From positions 72,578-97,857 of the forward strand of contig NW_022985213.1 of NCBI RefSeq assembly GCF_010093535.1: 25,280 nucleotides of DNA, written 5' to 3'. A program made the position numbers and the translations under genes. This document shows positions 1-9,791 of this stretch, in pieces. Source of the DNA: Lindgomyces ingoldianus. Its lineage: Eukaryota > Ascomycota > Dothideomycetes > Pleosporales > Lindgomycetaceae. Numbering within the stretch: position 1 is the first letter of the stretch; every line of letters starts with the position of its first letter. The notes beneath the pieces were generated by a model. That model worked only from the letters and a program-made list of their open reading frames with translations. It was not told the DNA's origin and made no database searches.

Positions 1-64
1 GTACTATGTAGCAGCTTTCGTCAAACGTTCCTCCTGTCTTGACAGTAGGTGCGCATATCTAACA
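1..64 (-). repeat. 3' LTR of Copia element A (partial)
   Basis: Positions 1-58 match the outer part of the 5' LTR of the same element (5196-5253), and the terminus at 59-64 is CTAACA, the reverse complement of the family's TGTTAG start. A polypurine tract adjoins it at 65-78. The rest of the LTR lies before position 1. Confidence 0.9.
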
Positions 65-78
65 CACCCCCTTAGCTT
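65..78 (-). other. Polypurine tract of Copia element A
   Basis: On the minus strand this reads AAGCTAAGGGGGTG directly before the TGTTAG start of the 3' LTR. This is the expected place for the plus-strand DNA primer. The same tract, with one G to A change, is at 20164-20177 in element B. Confidence 0.8.
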
Positions 79-3000
79 GGACATGCTTCAAGCTGGTTCC
101 TGATTGCGCAACCTTAGTATGCTTCTAGAGCTTCCATTCTTGCTTTAATCTCTTCTATATCCGCTTCCTGACTGACTATCCTCTCCCTGACGTCAACTAG
201 CTGAATTTGCTGAAGAAAGCTTGGCCATTTGCTAGCTAGAAGCGCTTTAGTGAGTCTGTCTGCAAGCATCTTGCTAGAGGGGACATAGACAACCTTAATT
301 GTTTGTTAAGAGACTTCCTGTCGGAGCCAGTGGTTATAGATGTTGACATGTCGGAGCTTGGTTTAAAGTTAAGATATCTCTTTGTTTACTAGTTAGATTG
401 TCTGCTTGTTGTCGCACTAGATTATAATAGTTAAATTAGGCAGCTTAACCTATAGTTTGTTAAGAAGCATTCTTGTAAACATAGCTTCCTTAGCAACTTA
501 GAACAGTGTAAGTAATTCTGCTTCTGTTGTTAACGTTGTAACTATATTTTATTTATTTACTTACTATGCAATCTATCTACTAGATAGTTAAATAACATAG
601 CCTTAAAAGCTTTTTTTATCTAGTGTATTGTCTGCAAATGACGCATCGCTTGCTACTATAAGGTAGTCTTCTCCTCCTAATTAGAGTGCGTACGTCTGTG
701 TCGCATGTAGGTACAGGATGACTCAATCGGCTGCATCCTAATGGTCAGATGCAGGATTTGTGAGAAACTGTGCAAGGCGTGATGTGGCAAAGGTAATGTC
801 TAGTCTTATAGTGACTGCTGCGAAGAGCAGAGATCTAATCTTCTGCTAATATTAATTTACCTCTAATAGGGTTGCAAAACTAGATTGCAGCATAAGTTTA
901 ATCCCACTTATAGGTGTAGCATGCTGCAGGTCTTTTCTGTTAGCTAGCCTAGCTATCTTGTTAATATATAAGGCCTGTGACAGCTAAATTATTTGTTACT
1001 ATTAATCTCTAATAATCTTAACTTCTAGGAACTATTGTAGGTCCTTACCTCCTGTTAGGGTATACTTCTCTTGTAACTAGTCTACTACACGCTGTGCATC
1101 TGCTTTAGAGCCTTTCCTATGCGCAACAATAAGGTTGTCTACATAAAAGAAGACAAATATTCTAGCTTTAGTTATGCAGTAGGGTTTGTGTAGGACAGCT
1201 AAGAACCTAAGGCCTTTAAGAGTTGTTATAAAGTAGTGTTGCTAGAGTAGAAAAGAAATTTACAGGCTGTATAGTGCCTTTTAAAGCTTTAGTATTATAC
1301 CTAGTTTCTAATAGCCTCTTAGCATCTGCATGTAGATATTGCAGTTAATTGCTGCATGTATAAACGTGTTAGTTATGTTGTATTATTTAAGCTCTAAGTT
1401 AAAGCGTGCAGATATTGCTATTAGCATTTAAAATAAGCGTCCTGCTAGGGTGGCAGTGTAGGTATCTTGTGTAGTAATGTTTCTTTATTAATTGCTGTAG
1501 ACTACTAGTTGCGCCTTACATCTTTGCAATCTGTAGTGCTTGTTAAGCTTATAAGTGTACACCTACATACAATCTAGGATCTGCTGTCTAGCTGCCTTAA
1601 TTAGCTTTATCTAGACCTCTGTCTAGGATTTTATTGTCTAATAACTGTCTAGGTGTGTTCTTTCTGCTGCCTTAAACATCTTATGTAGAGGGTGCTCCTC
1701 TAGTTACTTTTAGGTTAATAGCAGAGGTAGCAGCTAGCTTCTATAAGGTGTCTTTCTTTTAAATAGCATCTTTATTAATGCTACTTTATCTAGCGTCTTG
1801 CTACTATGCTTTCTTACACTTCTAGATCTTATGCTAGCTATAAAGGCTGCAGCCTATAGTACAGTCTTTAACAACTCTATTTAGCTTAGCTTTAGTGCTG
1901 CTCTAGCTATTAACTGCATAAGCAATGCTGCAGGTAGCAGAGTGTTTAGAGGAGATAGATAGTTATCTCTAATCTTCTTTCCTTAATAGTAGCCTAGTAG
2001 GTCTACTTTGTTAAAATTTAATATATTATCTATAGTGTTATCTTTATAGAACAACTCTGTCTCTAGCTAATAACTAGGTGTTAGAAGCTTAATTATTCTA
2101 ATATATATAGCAATTTTCTTTACTATGTTATACATAAAGTTATCTATTAGGTCTTTAGGCTTGCTGCTAAAGATTAAGTGTTTGTTAAAAATAATGTTAT
2201 GTGTATAGATTACTTTTGCTAGCAGTAGTATCTATACGCAGTAGATGTTTAATAATTAGTACCTAACTAGATATCTAATCTACGCCTTTAAGTCTAGCCT
2301 CTGTAGCTTAGATTTATTTTAATGTGTGTTATTAGTTATTATAAATGCTTTATAGCTATAGGCTCTTAGATGTGTAAAACTTAGCTTTTAAATTAACATA
2401 ATAACTCTATTATTTAGAGCTACTTGTGTAAAGAAGATCTTATATAGTGTCTTCTAGTTGTTAGCATAGTTTAGCGTCTAATTGTATAGGTATACGCCAG
2501 CTCTAGTAATGTATAGCTATATGTCCTATAGTAGGTTAGCATCTAGTTATATAGCCTATAACTTCTCCTTGTTCACACTTTTTAAGCGTTTAGCTCCTCT
2601 GTTCTAGGCTTATGTATCTAGTGCTAAAGGCTTTACAGTTATTCCCTATAATGCTAGCTAGCGTTCTACCTCTAGTTTTACTATTGTAATCTTGTTGTTA
2701 GCTTTAATAACTTTTACAGTAATGTTATAATAGTTCTTTAGAAAGAAAATAAAAATTATAAAAGCTTTAATAATTAATTTAGTAAGCCTATTATCCTTAA
2801 AGTAGAGGTTCTACTAGAGGCTAGAATACTTGTTAGTAATTAGCATTTAACTCTGCTTTTTTGTAATGCTCTATGCTTTATATGCATAGAAATTAATTAA
2901 CAGTCTTTTACTAGGTCTACTATTGCTAATTTGCAGTGCGCAGCTAATTTATTATTATATCTTAGCTCTACTACACAAGTTACATTAGACTGTTATAATT

Positions 3001-4487
3001 CCTTTAATTTACACCCCCTTAGCTTACTATATAAGGTGTTAAAGTGTAGCTAGTCTAAAGTGTCCTAGACGCTTATGCTATAGCTCTACTAATGCCTTTT
3101 ATAGACTATGTTTAGTTCTTATGTTAATTATGTGTGTATAATATAAGCTCTTCTATAGTAGATAGTACTTTAACACCTATTAGCTATAGATCTTTGTAAG
3201 ATCTCTAATTATTATCCTATCTAGGGCCTTTAAAGCAGTTAGCTCTGCTTGTGTGTCCTACTAGATTCCTTTCTGTTGTAGTAGGCAGAACAAGACTAGG
3301 TTGCACAGCAGGTCTAGGCACAGTGCAGCGTTATGTAGTACAAGACTGTATGCTTAACTATGTGTTCTATGCTTACTTTTTAGGCTTAGTGTAATTAATC
3401 TATAGCTTTAAATCTATACACAAGAGTTTCTAGACTAGATAAAGTCTTCTAGTGTTAGTAAACAATAGTTGTAGATCTAATTAGAATTATTTATAATGTA
3501 GCATGTTAAGCCTAAGTTAATAATAAATAATTCTCTTAGTAGATATCTGTTCTAGTTTAAATTAACTATAGCTAGCAATGCAGCTGCCTTAACTCTTAAT
3601 ACTTTCTAGCTTTTAAGTTAGTCTTCTTATATCTCTAGCGTAGGTGTATGTAAACTTTTTAAAATTAGTATTCTTAAATTATGTCTACGCTGCCCTCTTA
3701 GTAGGCCTTAAAATTCTAAGTTATGCTTACGCTTTAATGCTATAAGCTCTTTAACTCTTTTATTTAGCATCTACTAGTCTAGTGCTCTGTCTAGATAGAC
3801 ATAGAAGCAGTTCTTTAGTGCATAGATGTGTCCACATGCAGGACATTTAGTGCCTTCTGTTTTAGCAGGTTTTTAGCTTAAAAATAACTTCCTATTATCT
3901 TCTTAATAATGTTAATGTTAAGGTTTACTCTATTTTCTTAATGTTGCAACTTCTGCACTACAGGTGTCTCTATTTATGCCCTAGGTAGTTTTCTTACTTT
4001 TAGCAAGGTATAACAAGTTATCTGTTATAAAGGCAGCTTTATGCTTTTCTATATATATTAAATAATTTAACATTATATGTTTTTAAAAGCGCTTTATTAT
4101 TTCTTTCTAATTTATGTTTAGTGCAAACTGTCTGCTTTCCTAAAAAGTTATAGACTAATAAAGGGCAACTTTATTTACAGTAGTTAGAAAGTCCTTTGCT
4201 ACAGCATTAAACTGTGTTGTTTCTAGAACATTTTGTGTCTCTGCTTCTGTGGCAGCGTAGTCATACTCTGCTAGCCACAGGTCCTATATGCTTGCGTTTT
4301 TTAGCAGCTTTAGGGATACATTATATTAGTTGCGCGCGCGTTCTTGTTTAAATTAGTTGTTAACACCTACTATAGCTTTAAAGTTTGTAATCTACTGTCT
4401 AAGTAGTTAATCTAGGGAACAGCATGTACGCTGCAGATGCAGGCTGACTATTAACTAGATAAAGACAATTATCTGTTAGAAGCTTAA
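79..4487 (-). pseudogene. Decayed gag-pol of Copia element A
   Basis: This is the remnant of a polyprotein for capsid, protease, integrase, reverse transcriptase and RNase H. Reading leftwards on the minus strand, recognisable pieces are: a CCHC-type zinc knuckle at 3807-3845 (C-P-A-C-G-H-I-Y-A-L-K-N-C, the final His now Tyr); the GAG-pre-integrase motif H-K-R-L-G-H at 3057-3077; the end of the integrase core near 2583-2675 (D-T-*-A-*-N-R-G-A-K-R, from a DTxAQN-type motif); the reverse transcriptase motif Y-V-D-N at 1134-1145, a Y-V-D-D with the last Asp changed; and the RNase H tail A-D-R-L-T-K-A-L at 240-263. Dozens of TAA/TAG stops interrupt every frame. The last 300 bp are much less mutated than the middle. 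Protease was not located. Domain calls rest on motif recognition, not on a database search. Confidence 0.88.
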
Positions 4488-4817
4488 TTACTCTCTTTTA
4501 TAATTATGTCTGTCACTCTTGTACTTGTTAGCCTTAATCTTGTAGTATTTAATAGCTTCTTTAAAGGCTCTAACACCGCTCGTTAATAGCTTGTTCAGGT
4601 GCGTAGGCGTTTCAACGTTAGAGGCTGGTGAAAACTCAGCTATTAGCGGCATCTCTGGAGCTCTTGGTTTGGAGATCATTTGGATGGTCAACTTAGGATC
4701 CACTTGCGGCCAGATGCTGTGCGCTACACATCTCGATTGCAGCTGCATCATCCAGGCTCTGTAGTCGGTGTGGTCTCGAAGGACGACTGTCGCGTCTCGA
4801 GGAGGCTGGGTGGCCAT
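4488..4817 (-). pseudogene. Copia gag, N-terminal 109 codons still open (element A)
   Basis: The ATG at 4815-4817 lies 32 bp downstream of the 5' LTR in a favourable context (AAAATGGCC). The frame stays open for 109 codons and ends at TAA. The segment R-D-H-T-D-Y-R-A-W-M-M-Q-L followed by I-W-P-Q-V-D-P resembles the start of fungal Copia gag proteins, which form the virus-like particle. The frame continues beyond the stop as recognisable gag sequence once the TAA is read as a RIP-changed CAA, so this is a truncated fragment and not a small gene. It is nearly identical to 5830-6159 on the plus strand. Confidence 0.85.
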
Positions 4818-4849
4818 TTTGTATCAATGGAGGCACTAAGACTCTTAAT

Positions 4850-5259
4850 TGTTAGATTAAAGCACTATTTCTAGGCTTCCTAAGATGAATAATGGGTTTA
4901 GATGTGATGTATAGATGATTGATTGATTGTTTTAATTGTCTTAATTTATTAATCCTTTTTCTGCTCTACTTGTGTTGCTCAGCTTTTTGTTCTGCTGATC
5001 CAAGTCCCTCGCGCACTAGCCCTATGCGCGACCAGCTTGCAACATGCTGCAATTTGCTGCAAAATGCTGTAACATGCTGCAATTTGCTGCAATTTGCTGC
5101 AACATGCTGTAAAATGCTGCAATTTGCTGCAACATGCTGCAAAATGCTGCAAAATGCTGCAATTTGCAGCAACATACTGTTCGAGCTTATTGCTCGTACT
5201 ATGTAGCAGCTTTCGTCAAACGTTCCTCCTGTCTTGACAGTAGGTGCGCATATCTGACA
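4850..5259 (-). repeat. 5' LTR of Copia element A, 410 bp
   Basis: On the minus strand it begins TGTCAGATATGCGC at 5259 and ends CTAACA at 4850, giving a short terminal inverted repeat TGTYAG/CTRACA. It is the longest of the three complete Copia LTRs in the window (410, 331 and 270 bp). The difference is mainly the 10-bp tandem array inside it (5041-5180). It keeps CpG sites and shows little RIP. The sequence right after it on the minus strand (ATTAAGAGTC) is where a primer-binding site should be; I could not match it to a specific tRNA. Confidence 0.9.
5041..5180. repeat. 10-bp minisatellite inside Copia LTR A, about 14 units
   Basis: Fourteen consecutive decamers of the form AA(A/C/T)(A/T)TGCTG(C/T) run without a break; the last two units are diverged. 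In element B's 5' LTR the same array has about 7 units (5546-5615), and in B's 3' LTR about one. Cys-, Leu- and Gln-rich open frames across this array are products of the repeat and not genes. Confidence 0.93.
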
Positions 5260-5465
5260 ATTGTAAGAGAGACAAATTGCTGCTAAGCCTTGCTTGTTAG
5301 GATTTATGCTTATATACAAAGCACAGGTCATACAACCTCCAAACAGGTCAGGTGAGGCTATACTGGCCCGTTCTAGGACATCCGGCCTTACATCTAGGCT
5401 ATAACACTACTACTGTGTATAAACACTAGTAACTTTTTATTTTTATTTAAAAAGTTGCTTTCTGT
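5260..5465. other. Spacer between the two head-to-head Copia elements
   Basis: These 206 bp are not part of either LTR and show less RIP than the element interiors. No gene, tRNA or recognisable repeat is visible. The first 5 bp (ATTGT) should be the target duplication of element A and the last 5 (TCTGT) that of element B. Because TCTGT recurs at 20448-20452, this spacer was once continuous with the sequence now at 20453 onward. Confidence 0.7.
5461..5465. repeat. Target site duplication of Copia element B, left copy
   Basis: TCTGT immediately before the TGTCAG start of the 5' LTR matches TCTGT at 20448-20452 immediately after the 3' LTR. This fixes the outer limits of element B and shows that the two LTRs almost 15 kb apart belong to one insertion. 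Confidence 0.88.
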
Positions 5466-5796
5466 TGTCAGATATGCGCACCTACTGTCAAGACAGGAGG
5501 AACGCTTGACGAAAGCTGCTACATAGTACGAGCAATAAGCTCGAACAGTATGTTGCTGCAAATTGCAGCATGTTACAGCATTTTGCAGCATTTTGCAGCA
5601 AATTGCAGCATATTGCAAGCTGGTCGCGCATAGGGCAAGTGCGCGAGGGACTCAGATCGGCAAAACAAAAGGCCGAGCAACACGAGTAGAGCAGAAAAAG
5701 GATTAATAAATCAATACAATGAACAATTATCCTATACATCATATCTAAACCCATTATTCATCTCAGGAAGCCTAGAAACAGTGCTTTAATCTGACA
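5466..5796 (+). repeat. 5' LTR of Copia element B, 331 bp
   Basis: It starts TGTCAGATATGCGC and ends CTGACA. It is almost unmutated relative to element A's 5' LTR apart from the shorter minisatellite. It is 61 bp longer than its partner LTR at 20178-20447, a difference of about six 10-bp units. The sequence following it, ATTAAGAGTCTCAGTG, occupies the primer-binding position. Confidence 0.92.
5546..5615. repeat. 10-bp minisatellite inside Copia 5' LTR B, about 7 units
   Basis: The units are GCAGCA(A/T)(A/T/G)TT with minor variants, the complement of the array in element A. They therefore have the same orientation relative to the element. The 3' LTR of B has collapsed or never expanded at this site (TATGTTGCAAG near 20263). 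Confidence 0.85.
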
Positions 5797-5829
5797 ATTA
5801 AGAGTCTCAGTGCCTCCATTAATACAAAA

Positions 5830-6159
5830 ATGGCCACCCAGCCTCCTCAAGACGCGACAGTCGTCCTTCGAGACCACACCGACTACAGAGCCTGGATGAT
5901 GCAGCTGCAATCGAGATGTGTAGCGCACAGCATCTGGCCGCAAGTGGATCCTAAGTTGACCATCCAAATGATCTCCAAACCAAGAGCTCTAGAGGTGCCG
6001 CTAATAGCTGAGTTTTCACCAGCCTCTAACGTTAAAACGCCTACGCACATAAACAAGCTATTAACAAGCAGTGTTAGAGCCTTTAAAAAAGCTATTAAAT
6101 ACTACAAGATTAAGGCTAACAAGTACAAGAGCAACAGACATAATTATAAAAGAGAGTAA
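5830..6159 (+). pseudogene. Copia gag, N-terminal 109 codons still open (element B)
   Basis: The ATG at 5830 follows the LTR by 33 bp in the context AAAATGGCC. The 109-codon product has the same gag-like motifs as element A (R-D-H-T-D-Y-R-A-W and I-W-P-Q-V-D-P) and differs at a handful of residues. It stops at the same TAA as the copy in A. Downstream in the same frame, gag-like sequence continues through TAA/TAG codons that most simply derive from CAA/CAG. The stretch therefore marks a zone spared by RIP and not a complete gene. A complete gag would be several hundred residues with a zinc knuckle, found here at 6801-6839. Confidence 0.85.
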
Positions 6160-7923
6160 TTAAGCTTCTAACAGAATATTGTCTTTATCTAGTTAACAGT
6201 TAGCCCGCATCTGCAGCGTACATGCTGTTCCCTAGATTAACTACTTAGATAGTAGATTACAAACTTTAAAGCTATAGTTAGTATTAATAACTAATTTAAA
6301 CAAGAACACGTGTGCAACTAATATAATACATCTTTAAAGCTGCTAAGAAATGTAAGCACATAAGACCTGTAGCTAGCAGAGTATAATTACGCTGCTACAG
6401 AAGCAGAGACACAAAATGTTCTAGAAACAATGTAGTTTAATGCTGTTACAAAGGACTTTCTAACTACTATAAATAAAGTTGCCTTTTATTAGTCTATAAC
6501 TTTTTAGACAAGTAGACAGTTTATATAAGACATAAATTAAAAAAAACTAATAAAGCGCTTTTAAAAACATATAATGTTAAATTATCTAATATGTATAAAA
6601 AAGTATAAAGCTACCTTTATAATAAATAACTTATTATATTTTACTAAAAGTAGAAAGACTACTTAGGGCATAAATAGGGACATTGTAGTGTAGAAGTTGT
6701 AATATTAAGAAAATAAAGTAGACCTTAACATTAACATTATTAAAAAGATAATAGAAAGTTATTTTTAAGCTAGAAACTTACTAAAACAGAAGGCACTAAA
6801 TGTCCTGCATGTAGACACATCTATGCACTAAAGGACTGCTTCTATGTCTATCTAGACAGAGCACTAGACTAGTAGATACTAAATAAAAGAGTTAAAAAGC
6901 TTATAGCATTAAAGTGTAAGCATAACTTAGAATTTTAAGGCCTACTTAGAGAGCAGCGCAGGCATAATTTAAGAATACTAACTTTAAAAAGTTTACATAC
7001 ACCTACACTAGAGATATAAGAAGACTAACTTAAAAGCTAGAAAGTATTAAAAATTAAGGCAGCTACATTACTAGCTATAGTTAATTTAAACTAGAATAAA
7101 TATCTGCTAAAAGAATTATTAATTCTTAACTTACGCTTAACATGCTATATTATAAATAATTTTTATTAAATCTATAACTATTATTTACTAACACTAGAAA
7201 ACTTTATCTAGTTTAAAAACTTTTATGTATAGATTTAAAGCTATAGATTAATTACACTAAGCTTAAAAAGTAAGCATAGAACACATAGTTAAGCATATAG
7301 TTTTATACTACATAATGTTGCACTGTGCCTAGACCTGTTGTGCAACCTAGTCTTATTCTGCCTACTATAATAAAAAGGAATCTAGTAGAACACATAAGCA
7401 GAGCTAACTGCTTTAAAGGCCTTAAATAAGATAATAATTAAAGATTTTATAGAGATCTATAGCTAATAGGTGTTAGAGTACTATCTACTATAAAAGGGCT
7501 TATATTATACACACATAATTAACATAAGAACTAAACATAGTCTATAAAAAGCATTAGTAGAGCTATAGCATAAGTGTCTAGGACACCTTAGACTAGCTAC
7601 ACTTAAACACCTTATATAGTAAGCTAAGAGGGTGTAAATTAAAAGAATTATAATAGTCTAATATAACTTATGTAGTAGAGCTAAGATATAATAATAAATT
7701 AGCTGTGCACTATAAATTAGTAATAGTAAACCTAGTAAAAGACTGTTATTTAATTTCTATGCATATAAAGTATAAAGCATTATAAAAGAGTACAGTTAAA
7801 TGCTAATTACTAACAAGTATTCTAGCCTTTAGTAGAACCTTTACTTTAAAAATAATAGGCTTACTAAATTAATTATTAAAGCTTTTATAATTTTTTTTAA
7901 AGAACTATTATAATATTACTATA
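6160..7923 (+). pseudogene. Decayed Copia gag-pol, segment 1 (gag C-terminus to integrase)
   Basis: The zinc knuckle is at 6801-6839 (C-P-A-C-R-H-I-Y-A-L-K-D-C), with Gly and His replaced by Arg and Tyr compared with the usual pattern. The GAG-pre-integrase motif H-K-C-L-G-H-L is at 7569-7589, preceded by L-* where Trp is expected. The frame then runs into the integrase core until it is cut at the TA dinucleotide 7922-7923 by the Fot1-type transposon. Stops are almost all TAA/TAG. The counterpart in element A runs from about 4480 down to 2697. Confidence 0.87.
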
Positions 7924-7984
7924 ACGTACTTTATAGGCGAGTTGCTTACACACCTGAGTCGCTTACTTTTGCTAAGACCCCACC
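7924..7984 (+). repeat. Terminal inverted repeat, left (Fot1-type copy 1)
   Basis: About 61 bp pair with 9729-9789 on the other strand, differing only by transitions. Inside it, the motif GAGTYGCTYAC occurs twice, six bases apart; this may be a doubled transposase-binding site. Confidence 0.88.
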
Positions 7985-8049
7985 CTAACAAACTCTATTA
8001 TAGCCTATAACAACCCGCTCTAGCACTATATAGTACAGTACAGCCTAGA

Positions 8050-9720
8050 ATATTATTTAGATACTACTTCTACTTCTTGCTTATATGTTTGCGCATTATG
8101 CCTAGTCTAATTGCACTGTCTGCAGCGCCTTTAGGATAGCTTACCTACTTTAGCTTACACCTGCTTCTTTGCCTTCTTCCTGTTACTGCGCGCTTTAAAC
8201 TCCTTTAGAGCTGTTAAGCGCAGGCTTTTCTAAATTATTAAGGTCTTTTTTACCTTAATCTACTTTCTTTTATATAATTTATGTTATGTAGTGGCCTTGT
8301 TAGCTGCTTAACGCTTAGTAATTTCCTATTACACTAACACTAGCTTATATGTAATTATTACTGCCCCCTTTAAAACTTTCTTAAACGCCTTAACTATAAA
8401 AGTTAGTAAACTATTTATATGCTTTTAAATTTTTATTTTTATAAGCATTAATTATAACTTAAGTTCTAAGCTATTGCTTAGAGTTTATAACTGCTAGGGC
8501 TTGTTATATATAAGTAGTAGTAGTAATAAAGTGTGCAACTTTACATTAAGGCCTATTATAACTTTTTATAGGTTAAAAGGAACTAATCTAGTGCTTTAAA
8601 ACTTTTTTTAGATATTACTAAAAGTAATTATAGCATTATAGGCTGCTTTAAAGCATAGTAAAAACTTTATTTTTATAATATAAGTAATCTAGTTATGCAT
8701 AAGGTTTTTAGCTTAGCACTTATACACTTTTTTTAAAGAAGTAAAACAACCTACATTAAGTAGCTATAAAAAGTGTAATAAGTAAAAAAGTATATAGATA
8801 GTAATAATCTTATTATTTTTATAGTATTACTAAAAATAAAGTAAGTTATAGCTCTTATAGCTGTTAATAACTAGCAGATAGTAGCTGCTAATAGTACACT
8901 TCTTTATATGCACATTAAAGTGCTTTAACTAGTCTAGACTAAGCTTATTAGTAGTCTAGCTGCGCTTAAAGATTACAATAACTTAATTCTAGAGTAGATT
9001 TTCCTTTTTATACTAGTTTAAAAGGTAGTTGCTACCCTAAAAGATAATAAAAGGCGGAATAGCCTACTTTTTAGCATTAATGCCCTAGATAGCTGTTGTC
9101 TACTCCTAGTTACTTAGCTAGACTGCTTTTAGCTATTCTTGTCTCTCTAAACCTGTAACAACTACTTTAGTAGATATTTAGCTTATTATAAACTCTGTCT
9201 TGTTAAAGTTGTATGTGTTATTATTCTAGATGCTATACTTAGCTTTAATATTTTCTATAAAGTTAAACAAGCTTTAAATTACAATAAAATTTTTATAAAA
9301 AGCTTTTTTATAGTTATACTTACACTTAAACTTTACTTTAAGCTTTAAGTAACACTTAATAAATATATTAAGCTAGTTTATGCTAATATAGCCTATATTA
9401 TGCTTAGCGTGTAAAGAATTAGCTATATTAGCTACAGCTGCTAGCTAGGGGGGAAATCCTTGCGCGTTTAGCTTAAGTATGTGCTACATAATTACCTGCT
9501 TTTTATTATTATCTAGCTTTTATAAGTTAGCTATATAATTAGCTTAGAAAGGTTATTTAGCACGTTAGTTGCTTATTATCTTTTAAGAAACTCTATAAAT
9601 AGCTGCAGCGTGTTGCTTAAAAAGTGTTATGTTTTATTTAAAAGCCTAAAGTGTAAGCTGCATCTAACATTCTTTTAACACATTTAAGTAGTGTTGTTAG
9701 AAATGCATTAGTGTAAAAAA
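8050..9720 (-). pseudogene. Fot1/pogo-family transposase, decayed (copy 1)
   Basis: The transposase would cut and paste the element through a DDE catalytic triad after binding its terminal repeats. Read through stops on the minus strand, the N-terminal part shows K-K-Q-V-I-M then L-K-L-N-A-Q-G-F-P-P (GFPP at 9448-9459) and A-A-V-A-N-I-A-N-S-L. This fits the CENP-B/Tc5-type helix-turn-helix region of pogo transposases. Further on there is V-V-V-T-G-L-E-R-Q, G-I-N-A-K and I-P-P-F-I-I-F, then V-I-N-S-Y-K-S-Y at 8848-8871, the remnant of the D-G-H-E-S-H block with the catalytic Asp changed to Asn (codon 8863-8865). Limits are approximate, since neither start nor stop survives clearly. Confidence 0.85.
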
Positions 9721-9728
9721 AGTAGTGT

Positions 9729-9789
9729 AGTAGGGTCTTAGCAAAAGTAAGTAACTTAGGTGTGTAAGCAACTCGCCTATAAAGTACGT
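9729..9789 (-). repeat. Terminal inverted repeat, right (Fot1-type copy 1)
   Basis: This is the reverse complement partner of 7924-7984, ending in AGTACGT before the TA duplication. GAGTTGCTTACACACC is recognisable on the minus strand. Confidence 0.88.
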
Positions 9790-9791
9790 TA

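Larger units (their letters stand above)
1..5259 (-). mobile_element. Ty1/Copia LTR retrotransposon, element A (RIP-degraded)
   Basis: This element reads right to left: 5' LTR (4850-5259), gag start, zinc knuckle, integrase, reverse transcriptase and RNase H tail, polypurine tract, then the first 64 bp of its 3' LTR, where the window cuts it. Domain order (integrase before reverse transcriptase) is that of Ty1/Copia. It aligns along its length with the plus-strand element B. Differences I compared are nearly all C/T or G/A transitions, as RIP produces. A is somewhat less mutated than B; for example its zinc knuckle keeps C-P-A-C-G-H. The candidate target duplication at its 5' end is ATTGT (5260-5264), but the other side is outside the window. 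All coding capacity beyond the first 109 gag codons is lost to TAA/TAG stops. Confidence 0.93.
7924..9789 (-). mobile_element. Fot1/pogo-type DNA transposon, copy 1 (1866 bp)
   Basis: It begins ACGTACTTTATAGGCGAG and ends with the complement, flanked on both sides by TA (7922-7923 and 9790-9791), the target duplication of Tc1/mariner-pogo elements. The interruption of Copia element B is exact by comparison with element A. Its length of 1866 bp equals that of copy 2 and is close to the fungal elements Fot1 and Pot2, which are about 1.9 kb. The transposase frame is on the minus strand and destroyed by RIP. Copy 1 is more mutated than copy 2, including its terminal repeats. Confidence 0.93.

Noticed and set aside
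4680..4874. 64-codon plus-strand frame, repeated as a 69-codon minus-strand frame at 5758-5967
   Set aside because: Both are antisense to the gag start of their Copia element and do not resemble a protein in their own right.
5041..5180. Regular short repeats that could suggest a CRISPR array
   Set aside because: The units are contiguous 10-mers with no unique spacers, inside a retrotransposon LTR of a eukaryotic genome.
4919..5331. Overlapping open frames of about 95 and 121 codons rich in Cys, Leu and Gln on opposite strands
   Set aside because: They are translations of the 10-bp LTR minisatellite and flanking LTR; open on both strands because the decamer lacks stops.
5260..5465. Possible tRNA or small RNA in the less-mutated spacer
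   Set aside because: I could not find a cloverleaf, A/B boxes in proper spacing or a convincing hairpin.
5394..5754. Minus-strand frames of 74 and 88 codons in the Copia B 5' LTR
   Set aside because: They overlap LTR, minisatellite and spacer and are explained by the low RIP level there.
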